A stretch of 64,000 nucleotides of DNA from Byssochlamys sp. IMV 00236 (GCA_001931875.2 MSJH02000779.1:49735-113734), one strand, 5' to 3'; counted from the stretch's first letter, positions 1 through 14,660 are shown. The notes: generated by a model from the letters alone, not told the origin. Numbers and translations: made by a program.

Positions 1-69
1 GTATAAGAGATAAAAGAGTTTTAAAGAAAGCTGCCCTAGAGTATTTTAATAGAATAATTAACCTACTAG
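1..69 (+). other. Left flank of Gypsy R2, possibly 5' gag remnant of Copia D
   Basis: These 69 bases lie outside the R2 LTR. The third plus frame is open for over twenty codons without a stop, which is unusual here. If R2 inserted into Copia D, this piece would be the upstream part of the D gag that resumes at 10034. No clear target duplication joins the two sides (ACTAG on the left, ATATT on the right), so the link is tentative. Confidence 0.25.
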
Positions 70-413
70 TATTATAGGTTAAGGTATTAAGACTTAGCAG
101 TAAGTCTTAGAGTATAAGGAAATAGAGAAAGAGAAAGAGAGCTCTATTCTTTAGGGCTTAAGATAGAGCTAAAAGAGAAGCTTTAACAGTAAAGTAATAT
201 AATAAATAAAAGCTATTTTATTATTAAACTAATATTAAATAATAATTAAAAGGAGAATTACTTATTTTATTCTATATTAACTAATTAATATCTCTTTTAC
301 CTTCTCTCTACTTTATTAGAAATATTTAAGCTATTTCTTTTAATAATAGTATATAACTTACTAATTTAATTATATCTTTAAAATCTCTTTAACTATTATT
401 TCTCCCTACTATA
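70..413 (-). repeat. 3' LTR of Gypsy R2
   Basis: In reverse complement this aligns over its whole length with the 328 bp LTRs of the plus-strand copy. On the plus strand it begins TATTATAGG (RIP form of TGTTATAGG) and ends CCCTACTATA (RIP form of CCCCACTACA). It is slightly longer than its partner at 9706-10033 through small insertions, and more decayed. Confidence 0.85.
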
Positions 414-3400
414 TAGCTTTCTTTTCTTTATATATAAATGCCTTTATTTACTCCTCTTTAATATTATAATTTACTTAATTTCTTTTTATTTATATTATAA
501 GTTTCTCTTAAAATAAAAATATTCTAATATTTTATATATTTTATATTTAATAATTACTAGACTTATAAGCTATTATTATTAATCTTATAAGAAAAGCTTA
601 ATAGATTATTTATCTTAAATAAAAATAAAATATAACTTTACTTATACCTCTATAGAGTCCTATAAAGCTTATTTAAAAAAGGCTTTTTTAATAATAATTA
701 TCCTATAGATAAGAAAATTAAATAAGCCTTTTTTTCTCTAGTCTTTATATATCCTATTAATTTTTTTATAATTAAAAAAATAAATAATAACTATATTAAA
801 GCTTTTCCCCTTTAATATTATTATTCTCTAGTTATTAAATATTAATATTTATTTATACTTTAAAATAATATTATTCTTTTTAAAGGGCTCTCTTATAATA
901 GCTTTATTATATAAAGATATAAGGCTTTATCTTTATATACTTCTTAAGATTATAATCTTATTTTTTTTTCTTTTATATACTCTCTCCTATAGTAAATTTA
1001 TAAATAATAATTTTTCTTTTTAAAGAGAGTTAGCTAAATAAAATAATATATTATATCTTATTTAATAATTTTTTATAAAATATTTTAAAATATATTTTTT
1101 ATTTCTATAGCCTTATTATTTATTTTCTTTTTATAATATAATATAATCTCTATTTCTTATATAAGATACTATAAGTTAAGTTCTTCTTTACTTTAAAATA
1201 TAGAAGAATAAAATTATTTTATAAGCTTCTATTATATAAAGTCTTTATTAAAGGCTAATTTAAGCGCTATATATTTTTTTTATAGATATAATTAAGTAAA
1301 ATATTTAAATCTTAAATAGAAGTTTATAATAAGCTTTAAATAAAAAATTAAATATTTTTTTCCTTTTATAAAAAACTCTATAATTTCTTTAATTATATTA
1401 TTATTAATCTTATTAAAAGGCCTTTTAGCTTATTTATTATTATTTTAAGGGTTTATATTAATAAAGAGCTTCTCTACTTTTATATTATTAGCAGCTTCTT
1501 TTATTTTTATAAGGTTAAGTAAAGTATAGCTAAGACTCTTTTTATCTTCTAATTCTTTAAGCTAAATTATTAAAGGCATTTATTTAAATTTAATATTATT
1601 AGAAGAGTAATATAATTACTCTTTTAATAATATGCTTAATAAGTAATATATACTTTTAAAGAGAGTCTTTAGCTACTTTTTTACTATTACTAGTATTATC
1701 TTATTTATTATCTTTAAAATCTCTTAAGTATTTTTAACTAGTATCTTTTTCTTTATTCTTATTATGCCCGCTAAAAGGTATATATAGAGATTATATATCT
1801 CTTAAAGCTTCTTTAGTATTAACTAATATAATATTTCTTTTATTTTTTTTTAATATTAATTAGCTGCTAATTTAGCTTTATTTTAATACTTTCTCTTTAT
1901 TACTGCAGTTATAGTCTTTAAAAAATAAATCTAGATAATAGCTATACTAGAACTACCTCTAATATTTATTATATATTACTTAGTTATAAAGATTTTTATT
2001 ACTCTTAATAAGTACTTTTAATCTTTTTTTTAATAATTTTTCTTCTACTATATATATGCTTAATATTATTTAAATCTTATTAATATACTTATAATAAAAT
2101 TTATTAATTTTAATTTCTTTTTATTAAAGGCTATTTATAACTTTTTTATCTTCTTAATTAAAAAGAACTCTTTTAAATAACTTTATTATTTTAGTCCTAT
2201 AATTATAACCTTTCTTAGCTTATTTTTTTTCTTATATTTTAACCTTTTTCCCGCTTTTAAGCTTCTTAAGGCTTTTTATTCTTTTTTTATCTTTTTTATC
2301 TTTTTTTATTTTATTACCTTTTTTATTATTAATAATAAGATTAATTAATAAACTTTTTTTTAAGTCTTTAATTATTTTTTCTACTTTATACTCTAGAATT
2401 TCCTTTAAAAAGAAATTCTCCTTAATCTATATATTAATTAATTAAAGCTTTGCTTTTATTATTTTAAATAGAAATTATTTATTCTTATCTATTATTTTTT
2501 TTTAATAAATCTCTTACTTTTTTAATATCTATTAATAATAAGCTTCTATTTAGCTATATATTAGGCTTTTTAATATTTAATAATTTATTTACTTAAGCTT
2601 ATATTAAGTAAATAGCTACTGCTCTTTATTCCTTAATTTATTTTATAATTTCTCTTAATACTATTAAGGTTTAATAAGATCTTTTAGCTAATATTATTAA
2701 TTAGCTAATTATTTATTTCTTTTATATCTCTATTATAAATAAGTAATCTTTATCTATATAATTTTTATTTTTTTAGCTCTCTTTATTAACTCTTTTAATT
2801 CTTTAATTATTTTTTTTATTCTTATTTTTTTTTAAAAGTTTTTATTATAATAAAAACTTATAATAGTTTACTATAGCTTTATCTTATTTAATTTAAAATT
2901 TTATAATAATAGCTACTATTTCTACTATAAATTTAATTTTTTTTAATTTATTTTCTATTATAATAATTACCTTCTTTATAAGATTATAAATCTTACTTAT
3001 AGTTATATAAATACTTATATTAAACTTTAATAACTATTCTTATAAGATAATATTTTAAATTTAAAGAGTATTTTTTTTATTTTAATTTAATAAGAGTATA
3101 TAATAGTTTTAATTTAGCAGTATTTAGTATAGAAAGAGAGTATAAAATAATTAGATTTAAGTTTTTTAAATAATATTTATAGGTAAAGAAGTAAGGTTTT
3201 TAATATAAAATAAGATTTCTTTATTATTATTTTATATTTTATATTTTTTATTTAATATTTTCCTTTTTTAATAATTAAAAGAGTTTAGCCTTACTTTTTT
3301 AATAATATATATATGCTCTTTTACTTTACTTATTCTTAAGTCCCTTTTTTCTTAAAAAATTTAAATACCCTTATCTTTTATTTATCTGTTTTCTTTTATC

Positions 3401-3570
3401 TTAAGCTAAATCTTTATTTAATATTAAGCTTGCTTTATTACTAGCCTTTTATTTCTCTCTCTTTTAAGCTAATATTTTTAAAAGAAGAGTATTAAAATTA
3501 TAACTATATATATTAATTTAAATAGTATTTAGTCTATATTATCTTTATTATTATTTATTTATTAATCTTT
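414..3570 (-). pseudogene. Post-integrase tail of Gypsy R2, unrecognised frame
   Basis: About 3.1 kb between the end of integrase and the 3' LTR, matching in position the tail at about 36430-39873 of the sister copy. It is nearly pure A+T with long pyrimidine runs on the plus strand, so the coding strand is purine-rich and lysine-heavy like its partner. It is too decayed for me to recognise a domain. Its presence in two copies shows that the long tail belongs to the family and is not a chance insertion. Confidence 0.5.
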
Positions 3571-6500
3571 TTACTTAAGTTTTATATTATTATTTACTGC
3601 TAGTATATCTTTTTAATTATCTTATAAACAATAGCCTTTTAAGTAATTTCTATAGATTAAATCTTAAAAAACTATATTATTTAACTTTTTAAGCTTATAA
3701 GAATCTTTTTAAAGGACTTTTTTAATTTAATATAGTTTAAGCTAATAATATACTAGTTTAATAAAATAAAATATCTTAAGCTTTATATTATAAAATAGAA
3801 TAAGTTATTTTTTAATTAGCTATTCTTTATAAAGTTACTTTTTATTATTAAAGGCTTCTTTACTAGCTTTCCTTATATATTAAATATAAAATTATACTTC
3901 TTCTATATCTTAATCTCTAAGTTTTATTTATTTTATATAAAGAAGTAAAAGATCTTCTATAGTTTTAACTTTATCTTATACTAATATCTTTTAAATAAGT
4001 ATTTCTAGTTTAATTAACAGCATTATATTATATCTTATAATTACTTTAAATAGTATTAAACTAATAAAGGTCTTAATTATATTTTTATTTACTTAGATTA
4101 TTACTAGTAAATAATTTACTTAATTTATTTTTATTCTTTTTATAAGTTTCTTAATATTATATATAAAAGATTTATATATAACTTTAACTATTTTATTTAC
4201 TTATAGATTATATAGTAAGACTTTAATATAGTTAATCTTATATTTCTATATTAATATATTAACTATAACTTTATTCTTTAATTCTTTATTATTAATAAAA
4301 GTCTCTATTATTTTTTAGTAATAAATCTAGTCTTCTTATAAAAACTTAATAATAGCTCTTAAAGTAAAGCTACTAAGCGCTTTATATTTAATTTAATTAA
4401 AGTTATTTTAAAATATAATAATATAAGTTTTTCTCTTATTAAGTTATTAGGCAGTATAATCTTATAAATATTTAAATATAGCTTTAATCTTCTTAATAAA
4501 ATAAATATTAATTATAAAGCTTCTTTTATATATTTTTTATTAATTTTTTAATATTTATTATATATCTTTACTTATTTAATAATATACTTATATAAATCTT
4601 TTTACTAATATTAATTAGTTACTTTTTTATATATTACTTTATATTTTTAATATTTATATTCTTTATAAAGAGTAGTAAAGATCTTTTTTTACTTTCCTTT
4701 ATTATTAATAACTATTTAATAAGGCTAATTTTATTATACTTTCTAGAAAAGAATACTATCTTATATTATATACTTTATAGCCTTTTTCTTAAACTTAGCA
4801 TATTATCTTTAGTTTATATTATTTAGTTTTATTATAGTTTATAGCTATTTTATAATTAATAAAGATTCTTTTAATTAATATAGTATAAATATTAACTAGA
4901 GAATATTATTTAATTCTATTTTTTATATATTAATATAATAGATTATATAAAACTATAAGTTTAAGAATTTCTTTATATTATTATTTTTAGCTTCTTTTAA
5001 ATCTTATTTTATTATTAGTTTTTAAGATAATTTATTTATAACTAAGTTCTTTCTTCTTACTATATAAATAATATTAAAGTTAAATAGCTAGATTTAAGCA
5101 ATTTAATAAATAATTATTAATTCTAGAAGGTCTATAGCTATTTTATTTAATTATATAATTAAAATTTTTATATTTATTTTTAGCTAAAAGTATATATTAT
5201 ATAGATATACTTAAAATTTATAAAGAGCCTTTAATATTACTCTATATTCTAGCTTTTCTCTATTATATTACCTCTTTACTTATATTTATACTTTACTTTT
5301 ATATTTAGCTAAGTATCTTTTATTAGATTTTTTTTCTTCTTAAATAAGTTATATTCTCTATTTATTACTATTAGCGTTTATATTAATAATAATTATTCTC
5401 TCTTCTTTATAATTAATTAACTTAAGTGCTAGAGCTATTATTAATATTATTTTTAAGATATTTATTAAATTCTATTATTTTAGTTCTTAAAAGAAGTCTT
5501 ATCTCTTTCTTAATATTAAATATATTAGCTTAGCTTTAGTAATATATTCTTTAATTTATATCTAATAATAAGCTATAATCTCTAGAAATTCTCTTATTTC
5601 TTATAAGTTTTAATAAAATAACTATTTTAAGATTTTAATTACTTTTATAAATTTTAAATACTTTCTTTCTATATTATATATATATCCTATTATTTTAATC
5701 TCTAAGACTATAAATTATAACTTTTCTCTAATAATAGTTAGACTAGTAAGTTTAAAACTATATAGTATTTTATTAATATTTTAAATATATTTAAATATAA
5801 ACCTCTTAATCTTAAGTAATACTTTCTCTTTTTTATAATTAGTCTTAAGACCTTATACTAGAGTATTATTTAAAAATATATTATAGATATTAGAGATATT
5901 AGAGATATTATTAATAAGCGCCCTTATAATCTTATATATAAATTCTAGTATTATATTAATTTATTCTTGCGGTAATTTAGCTTAGTAAATTAAACTAATC
6001 TTAGATATATAAAAAGCTATTAAATTGCGCAATTCTTCTATTAATTTTAACTAATTATATTTAAAGAATAAATCTATTAATATAAATATTAATATTTTAC
6101 TAAACTTCTCTAAGAATTTATTAGCTAAGGAAAGTAGATTAATATCTTTTATTATTACTTAATTAACTTTTATTACTATATTAATTAACTAATATTTACT
6201 ATTTTTTTTATAAAAACTATAAATTCTTATAGGGCCTTTAACTTTATTTAAGAATTTTAACCTTTATTTTCTCCTTTATTATTACTTATATTATATTATA
6301 AAGTACTTTTAATATTAAAAAGCTCTTTACTTATTATAGCTTATATTATATAATTTAAATATTAACTAGAGGTATTACTTCTAGATATATTTATTTAATC
6401 TCCTTAAAAATTTATATAAAGGTAGTTTCTTTAGTAAAGAGTATTTTTATTAATAATTTTTTTTCTTTAAGCTATAAGGCCTCTCTTATAATAAGATTTT

Positions 6501-7450
6501 TTAAGTATTTTAAGGTTAGTCTTATTTCTCTTATTATATTTAATATCTTTAGCTAAATATAATTAATAAATTCTTCCTATATTTCTTTTATACTTTCTTA
6601 AGAGTTTAAATAATAATATTCTTAGATAATCTCTTTTTATTCTAATAATTCTTTTAATACTATTATAAATCTATTTATTATATTTATTAAATAAACTTTC
6701 TTATACTTTCTCTTATACTAAATATTAATAGTATAATTTAATTTTATAGTAAAAAGATTATATCTCTTAAATAACTTATATTCTTATAAATTTTTTTTTC
6801 TTTCTTATAATTTAATAGGTTTAAATATTCTTATACCTTTTTTTTTAATTATTTTACTTAATTTAAAATTAATATTATTTATTAAGTATATTTCTTATAG
6901 ATTTTCTCTTTTCTTAATTTAATACTTATTATTTTTTCCTAGCTTTAATTTAATAATTCTTATATCTTTAATAAAAGGTCTTATAAAATTTCTTCTTTTA
7001 ACTTATTTTATAAATTATTTATTAAGAATACTTAAATAATAGCTTAATTCTTTTAATTTATAGAGTAAATTATACTCTTTATTATTTTATTTAATAGAGT
7101 AATATATTATAAATATATTTAATACTTAAAAGGCTATCTTAGAATATAATTATAGTTAATCTTATTATTTATTATAAAGAAAGAGACTTTATAATAAAAA
7201 GATTTTATCTATATAGATATTTTTTTATAGAGACTTATAAAAGAGATTTACTTATTATCTGCTAATATTATATTATTTTTAAATTTCTAGCTTATAATAA
7301 GTTTATAATAATTTATTATATCTCTATATATTATATTAATTTTAGCTCTATTATCTACTATAATATTTTATATCTCCTTATAACTATTAATTCTAATCGG
7401 CAACTTTAGAGTTATAGCTGCATATAGTATCTTATCTTTATTAAGAGGCT
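3571..7450 (-). pseudogene. pol: Broken Gypsy R2 pol (protease, RT, RNase H, integrase)
   Basis: Read leftwards on the minus strand. The aspartic protease sits near 7330-7375, where the active-site DSGA reads DNRA followed by KINIIY, as in the sister copy. The reverse transcriptase lies around 5600-6100: its catalytic box near 5850-5880 reads FLNNTLV (from FLDD-type), followed by KTNYK, RFIFKYI, a Tyr/Gly-rich IIGYIYN motif and a VIKILK segment, the same order as in the copy at 34100. RNase H and integrase follow towards 3570. Nearly every former Gln and Trp codon is a stop, so no product is possible. Family membership is strong; the domain borders are estimated by offset from the better preserved copy. 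Confidence 0.8.
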
Positions 7451-9690
7451 TAAGTTATAAGAATATATAAGTATACTAATTTATATTATTTACTATATAC
7501 TCTGTATTTAATATAGAGGTATTAAACTATACTCCTTTAATATCATAAAATATTGCCTTTATTATTACCTGCTGTAATTATAAAGTAAATAAAGCCTTAT
7601 ATAAATTAGAAGATAAACCAATAAGATCCCGAATTAATATTTAAACTCCTATATCTAGTATTTAGTTTATAACCTCTATTATATTAATAATCCCTTTTAG
7701 CTTATTTATAACTTTAAACCTCTTTAACTTCTATTTCTTTTTTATTTTAACAGCTTTTTTATCTTTATTCTATTTAGATATATTCTTTATTTTCTCTTTA
7801 ACTATCTTTATTTTCTTAATTATGCTTAAAGATTAATAATTACTAAATTAGTTTATCTTAATTAAAAAAAATCTCTATTCCTATTTAATTACTTTTTACA
7901 ATTTTTTCTTATATAATTATTTAGTCCTATTTTGCCTTTTTTTTACTCTTTAAGGCTTATCTAATCTTATTATATTAATAGAGTAATAATTTTTTATAAT
8001 ATTCCCAGCTTTTTTCTTAGAGCTTAAGTTATTCTTAGGCTGTCCCAGTATAATTAACTAGATATTATACTTAATTAAGCTAATATTTCTTTATTCTTCT
8101 TTTAATCTCTATTTAATAATCTCCTTTTATAATATATTCTCTTATATAAAATAAATAACTTCTCTATTTTATCTTTCTAGCTTAAAATAAAGTTTGCAAT
8201 CTTCTTCTTAATAGATAAGCTTCTAATTTAAGAGGCTTTTTAAATTTAAATAGTAGGATTAAATATAATTAGGAGCCTAATAGAAATTATATAAGTTTAA
8301 AGATATTTTAGATTCTCTAGTTGGGTTAAATCTTAAAGACGCCCTAGCTTATATATTTATATTAATATTAGGTATATTATTATTGGGCCTCCCTATATAC
8401 TATATATTATATAATTTTAACTTCTTAAACTTTTTTATTAATTAATTAATCTATAACTATTCTATTAATTTTATTTTAGTGCTTTATTATTTAATCCTAC
8501 TCTTATTTTTATCTAAGTAAGTTTTATTAGGTTTAATAAGAAGTTATATATTATCTTCTTTAGTTATCTTCTCCTTTATTAAAGCTATTATATCTTAATC
8601 TTTCTTTAATTTGCCGCTATTAAAATAGCAAAAGATTTTAATTATTCTTACCCTATTTACTATTTTCTTATAGAAATTAATATATTTAATAATAGACAAA
8701 ATATAATAGTCTATATTTAATTCTTAAATTACTTGCTGTTTAAGCTCTTTTAAAAGTTTTTAAAGATATTAAACTCCTTATAAATATCGGCTTAATTTAT
8801 TTAAAGTTACTAATATTTCTAATATAGCTTAATATTCTTAATTATATTTTTTTAGATCCTTAGAGCTATTATATTTTATATTTTTAAACCTTTCTAGCTA
8901 TTAAATATTATATTTCTTTTAGTATTTATTATAATAAATATACTCTTATTTAATTGCTTCTATTAGTTTTAAATAGTTCTTCTCTTTATATTTAGATTAA
9001 ATACTTATCTATAATAATACTAATAGGCTATAATAGTTTATAAACTATTTAGTTTTTTCCTTTTCTAGGAGTCGATTTACCTTATATAGCCTTTTAAAAA
9101 GCCTTAGGTAATAAGTAATATTATCCCCTTTAAAATATAGTGCCCTAAGATTTCTAAGTATTAATATTTATAGAGCTAATATAACTTAAATTAATTATAT
9201 TATCAGTAGTCTTATATTTTTAAATGCCCGAACTATTTATACCTTTAGACCTAGTAATATTAAAGAGCTAAGAGTTTTTTTATCTTAACTAATGCCAAAA
9301 AAATCAGTGCTTTTCTTTATATTTTTTTAAAGGAATAATAATAAAGATAATAATAAAAAATTCTTCTATTTTTTAATAAATAATTCTTGCTTAATAATTT
9401 CTTATTCTTTCTAAATTTCTGCTTCCCTTTTATATTTATTAAGCTCTTCCTTATATTTAGCAATCCTTCCTTTCTTTTATTATTAATATATATTTTTGCC
9501 CTATATTATATTTACTATCTCTACTAATTTAAAAGATATATTTATCTCTTTTTATTTATAATAGTAATCTTCTTTAACTATTTTATTTATCTTTTTATTA
9601 CTTCTTACCCCTTTCTTTAACTTTAGCCTTAACCTTAGCTTCTAATTTTCTTTTCTCCCTTATTCCTGTTTAATATTTTAATGCCCTCTA
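7451..9690 (-). pseudogene. gag: Broken Gypsy R2 gag with CCHC zinc knuckle
   Basis: Minus-strand gag of the R family, next to the 5' LTR. A zinc knuckle is recognisable near 8240-8300: the translated YNFY-xAPNY-xxSYY pattern is what RIP makes of a C-x2-C-x4-H-x4-C knuckle, since Cys and His both turn to Tyr. The matching site in the sister copy (about 31690-31740) keeps one of the Cys codons. Gag would form the particle and the knuckle would bind element RNA. In-frame stops are frequent, and I did not place a reliable start codon. Confidence 0.65.
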
Positions 9691-9705
9691 TATTTAGCTT
9701 TATTT

Positions 9706-10033
9706 TATTATAGGATAATATATTAAAACTTAATATAAAGTCTTTAAGCAAGTAGGTATTAAAAAAGAAAAAAAAGATATTTAGTTTTAGAGCTTAAAGT
9801 AGAGCTAGAGGAGAAGCTCTAGCTATAGACTAATATAATAAACTAATAATAATCTAATGCTAAACTAATACTAAATAATAATAGAAAGGAAAAGCTAATT
9901 ATTTTATTCTAAATAATTAAAAGGTATTATCTCCTTACTCTCCTATTTTATTTATAGACTTTTTAAAGACTTTAAATAAAAGCATATAACCTCTTGACTA
10001 ATTATATTCTTTATACCGCTCCTCCCTACTACA
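9706..10033 (-). repeat. 5' LTR of Gypsy R2
   Basis: Exactly 328 bp, the same length as both LTRs of the plus-strand copy. The outer edge (CCCTACTACA at 10024-10033) keeps its CA terminus, while the inner edge (TATTATAGG at 9706) has lost it. The leftward neighbour, read on the minus strand, is the same primer-binding-site region as at 30289-30320 in the sister copy. Confidence 0.88.
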
Positions 10034-13000
10034 ATATTAGATTATTAAATACTTCTTAGATAGTAATTAGGAGAATTTTATAAATTTATCTAGTATAAAG
10101 AATCTATAAAAGAGACTATAAATAAAATATAAATAATTCTTCCTTACCTAGAAATATTAGCTTATCTAATAATATATATAATTTTAAATAACTCTTAAAT
10201 AAATAATTTTAAATGCTTAGGGATAACTAAACCTAATAAAGAAGAAAATTAAAGTATATAATAAGAATATATCTTCTTTAACTAAACTTAAAGCTAGGAT
10301 TTAATAACTACTCTTAGCCTTACTTAAAAAGTATACTATTATTAGAATAGTAATTAATATATAAATAAGCCTAGATATAGATAAAATCTTAAATATCTTA
10401 AAGGAGATAAAAGCCTAACTTTAAATAAAGCTAATTATTATATTCTTTGCTAAAAATAAATAAACCCTAATTAAATACTATATTTATAAGAAAGATTATT
10501 ATATTAAAGACTATTTATTCTTATCTATTACTTAAAAAAGTATAAGAGATAGCTAAAGATAAAAAAAAAAGTCTTTTAAATAAATATCTAATAGTCTTAT
10601 TATCTAAGATAAAAAGATAATAGACTTAATTATTAAACTCTATAAAAAAGTTTAATCCTTAAAGAGTAAGAGATTAAAAGATAGAAAACATAGGGTATAT
10701 AAGGTAAAAGAAACCTTAGACTCTAGAAAGAACTAATCTTAATTAAAATCCTTAACTTTAGTTACTTTTAATAACTAAGTCTTATATAAGATTACCTATC
10801 TTTTAAAAGATATTATTAATAAGAATCTATTCTAATAATATATAGATAATAATATTAGTTTATATATAATTAATAAGAACTACTACTTTAAAAGACTACT
10901 AATTTAAATTTAATAAAGATATATTTATATAAGTAGAGAAATCCTATATTTAAAATATATAGAGATAGCTATTTTAAAAAATAAAAATAAGAAGAGGTTA
11001 GACCTAAAAAATATATTACTTATACTAAACCTTAGGGCAAATCTCTTATTAACTAAGATATTCTGCTAGTAATTAAATATATACAGATATTTTAATAAAA
11101 AAATAATATCTATATTAAATAAGTTAGATAAGATTATAATTTAAGGTACTATTAAATATAAAGTCTATATTATTAAAAGAGTCTTCTTAGACTAAATATT
11201 AAAATTATAATATATACTTATTATACTATTATTTATTAAAGATATTTTTAACACTATAATTATAAACTAAAAGAAAGAATTTCTTTAAAATAAAATTATT
11301 TCTTTATTTTATTAAAATAAAATTAAGAAAAAATACTAATTATAGTATAGGAGAATTAGCTATCTTAGATTTAAAAAGATTAAAAACTTATATAACTTAA
11401 CTATACTAAAGAAACTTATTAAAGTAGTAATAAATTATTAGTATATAATATATACTATAGCTAATATTAGAAATAAGAGAGGGACTATTAATATATAAAA
11501 AGCTAGCATTTTTAAACTTATCTATATAAATATATATAGTTAAATACTAGAGTCTAAGAATAAATATATCTACTTCTTAATAGTTATAGATAACTTTTTA
11601 AAGAAAATATAGATATTTCTAATAAAAGCTAAATCTAATACTGCCCCTATTTTAAATAAATAGAAAAGGGAGATTAAGATAGTAATAGGTCTTTAAATTC
11701 TTAATATATAATTAGATAATATACTAGAATTTAAGAATCTTTTTAAGACCTAGAGGAAATAGTTTAGCATCTATTATAAACTAATAATTCTATATATATT
11801 AATATAAAATAAAGCTATAAAATAGGCATATTAGACTATTAAAAAAAAATAAGAGCTATACTTAAAAATTTAAACCTTCTAATTAAATTATAAGTAAAGA
11901 TAGCTTAAACTAATATATATATTAGAAATAAAGTATTAAACAGACTAATAGTTAATAAGGTTTAGATATTTCTAGAGAAAGCCTTTATTAAAGCTAAGCT
12001 ATTAATTAACTATCTAAAAGTATAAGGATATTAGGCAATATTATATATAAACCTAAAATCTCTACTATAAGATATATAAAGAAATAAGTTAATAGATTAA
12101 GGTAGAATCTATATTTTTATAAGATATATTAAGAGAATAAATAAATAATAGAAAGTTTAAGCTCTAAATATAAAAAAGACTATTAAAACCTATTAAGCTA
12201 AGTTTTTTAAAAATAAATTAGGAGAAGATTTAAACCTTAAGATTCTCTAAAAATTATTACTAAATATAGTATTAATAAAAAACTTAAAAAATTAACTAAT
12301 AACTTAACCTATTATCTTAAGTATATATATACTCTTAAGCAAAAAAAAGAATAATATTAATAATTAAGAAAAGAGCTATAAGAAAGTTCTAGTTTTTCCT
12401 TAAAAAAAAAAGAAGTTTTTTATTAAAAAGAAATTAAAATATCTTATTATAATAAAATTATAGAATAAAAAGAGATATTTAATTATTCTTATTTTAATAA
12501 TCTAAATAATTATAAAGATTTATAAATAAACCCCTTATCTCTGCTAAGTAAATAAGTTATATCTTATATAGAAATCCCCTATATAATAAAATATAAGAGG
12601 GAGAAGATTAAATTATTAAAAGATAAATAAGATATTAAGAAGTTATATTAAGTAATACTTATACTAAATCTCCTATCTCTAGGTATTAATATAGACTAGG
12701 AGGAGTATATAAAATAAGTACTAAATATTATAATAACAATATATATAATAAAAGAGTATATTTTAATCTTAAACTTATATTATGCTATAATTAATAACCC
12801 TACTTAGGGTAAACTATAGCGAAGTATATTTAAAGCTAAAATAAATATATTCTAGGTAAATAAAATTTTTAAAATAATTATACTATTATTAAAAGCTAAT
12901 ATTATAATTAGCTATTAAGTATTAGCTATAAAATATAATCTAGATAGTTCTCTTTAAAAGCTTAAGATATGCCTTATTATATAAGGGTTTACTCAGAAAT

Positions 13001-14386
13001 ATAATATTAATTTTAAGTATACCTTTACTCCTACCTTATAATATAATATACTATAAATATTTCTAGCTATTATTATAATAGAGGATTATAAGTACTATAT
13101 TATAGATATTAATAATGCCTTTATAAAATTAATATTAAAGGAGAAAATCTATATAATATCTCTACTAAAAATAAATATACTATTAGGAATAATATTAAAA
13201 GTTCTTTAATCTTTATATAGTTTAAAGCAAGTTATAAGAGATTAAAATTAAACCTGTATAGAAATACTCTAGAAAATAAGTTTTATATAGACTAATATTA
13301 ATCTATACTTATTATAGCACTTAAAAAAAGAGATCTTACTCCTAATATATATTAATAATATCTTAATTAGTATAAAATAAATAAAGAATATCTACTAGTT
13401 TAAACAAGAGTTTAAATTAATATATAAAATAAAGGATTTAAGAAAAATAAAGAAAATTCTTAGTATTTAAGTTATTTAAAATAAAAAGGACTAAATATTA
13501 ATAATAGATTAATCTTACTATATTAAAGAACTCTTATTATAATATAAAATAAGTAAGAAAAAAATATACTTAGTTAATATCTTATTAAATAGATATAACT
13601 TTTTAAAACTATTTAGCTCTTAAAATAAAAAAATAGATTAAAGAGAGTATTAAAAAATTATTAATAGCTTAATTTATTTAATAATTTTAATAAGACTAAA
13701 TATTATGTTTATAGTAGGTAGATTAAGTTAATATTTATTAAATCTATTTAAAAAGCACTTTAAAATACTAAAATTTCTTATAAAATATCTATAATTAATT
13801 ATATATCTTAGTCTTAAGTTTAATATAAACTAAGACTAGTAATTTATTAAGTATTTAAACTTAGATTATATAATAAATAAGACTAATTAGATATTAATCT
13901 TAAAGAATATTTTTATTTTAGTTAATAGCTTAATAAGTTAATTAAATTAGAAATAAAAGTTTATTATAACTTTAATTATAAAAGCTAAATATATAGCTAT
14001 ATATTAAGCTATAAAGTAGTCTTAATAGTTAGCCCTTTTTTTAAGAGATATAAGATATAGATATTATATTAGTTTAAATAAATTTAAGCTAATAATAAAA
14101 AAAGAGTAAGCTTTTATTATTAATTCTTTAGTTAAGATCTATAAAGATAATTAAGTATTATTATTACTAATTAGAGATATTTATACTTATAAAAGGTTAA
14201 AATATATTAATATTATATATTATTATATATATAATTTATACTAAAAAAATAAGATTAGTATTAAATTTATTAAAATATAAGATATAATAATAAATAATTT
14301 TATTAAATTACTGCTAAAGGCAAATTTTCTAAAATTTTTAAATTAACTAGAATTAATTAACTTAATAAGTTTAAATTAAGAAAAAG
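10034..14386 (+). pseudogene. Broken Ty1/Copia gag-pol (element D)
   Basis: Copia order is clear when translated through stops. A zinc-knuckle-like Tyr/Lys cluster lies near 10475-10520. The integrase core has YFLIVIDNF at about 11570-11600 (from YFL-x-IDDFS-type). The reverse transcriptase has VDINNAF near 13100-13120 and the catalytic YINNILI at about 13348-13369 (from YVDD). RNase H shows the AKYIAIY box near 13980-14000 (from TEAEYIA) and a KYINIIYYYI segment near 14200-14230 (from KHIDIRYHFI). In Copia, integrase precedes RT, as here, which separates it from the Gypsy elements around it. The 5' LTR is not in the window: R2 lies immediately left, so the 5' end probably continues before position 70. 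Inactive. Confidence 0.85.
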
Positions 14387-14660
14387 TATTATAAAATAGC
14401 AGTTAAGACTAATAAGTTCTAATATAATAAAGATTTTACTTTAAGGAAATTTTTAAGAATAATTTTATTTTAATAAAATTAGGCGGCTTAGAAAAATTAT
14501 TTCTTAAGCTTTATATAAAATCTATTACTCTAAGTAAGAATATATATATATATTTAGTATTTACTATATGCGCTAATACTCTTTCTCCTTAAGTATTATT
14601 AGCCCTTTAAGCTATTAGATTAATCTAGGGAATTTTATCTAAACCTATTCTTTTTAACTA
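14387..14660 (+). repeat. Probable 3' LTR of Copia D
   Basis: It starts TATTATAAAA (RIP form of TGTT...) directly after a purine tract, TTAAATTAAGAAAAAG, that fits a polypurine tract, just after the end of RNase H. The right border is set where sequence homologous to the Copia E gag begins. The other LTR is not visible, so the 274 bp length is provisional. Confidence 0.5.

Larger units (their letters stand above)
70..10033 (-). mobile_element. Full-length Ty3/Gypsy retrotransposon, family R, copy R2 (RIP-inactivated)
   Basis: A complete LTR retrotransposon on the minus strand, with 5' LTR 9706-10033 and 3' LTR 70-413. It is the same family as the plus-strand copy at 29961-40201: the LTRs and the bases next to the 5' LTR align closely when one copy is reverse-complemented. 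Gag, protease, reverse transcriptase and integrase come in Gypsy order when read leftwards, followed by a roughly 3 kb tail. All frames are broken by RIP-type stops, so the element cannot move by itself. The plus strand is strongly T-rich here because the coding strand is A-rich. I cannot see a matching target duplication, so the copy may be recombinant or its flanks changed by mutation. Confidence 0.9.

Noticed and set aside
5885..5911. Triple AGATATTAG repeat as a regulatory site
   Set aside because: It lies inside the decayed RT of Gypsy R2 and is absent from the sister copy at the matching place, so it is probably a local slippage.
13800..14660. TATATATATA runs (for example 14540-14560 and 47518-47540) as promoters or origins
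   Set aside because: Such runs are expected by composition and RIP. No adjacent gene or conserved element supports a function.
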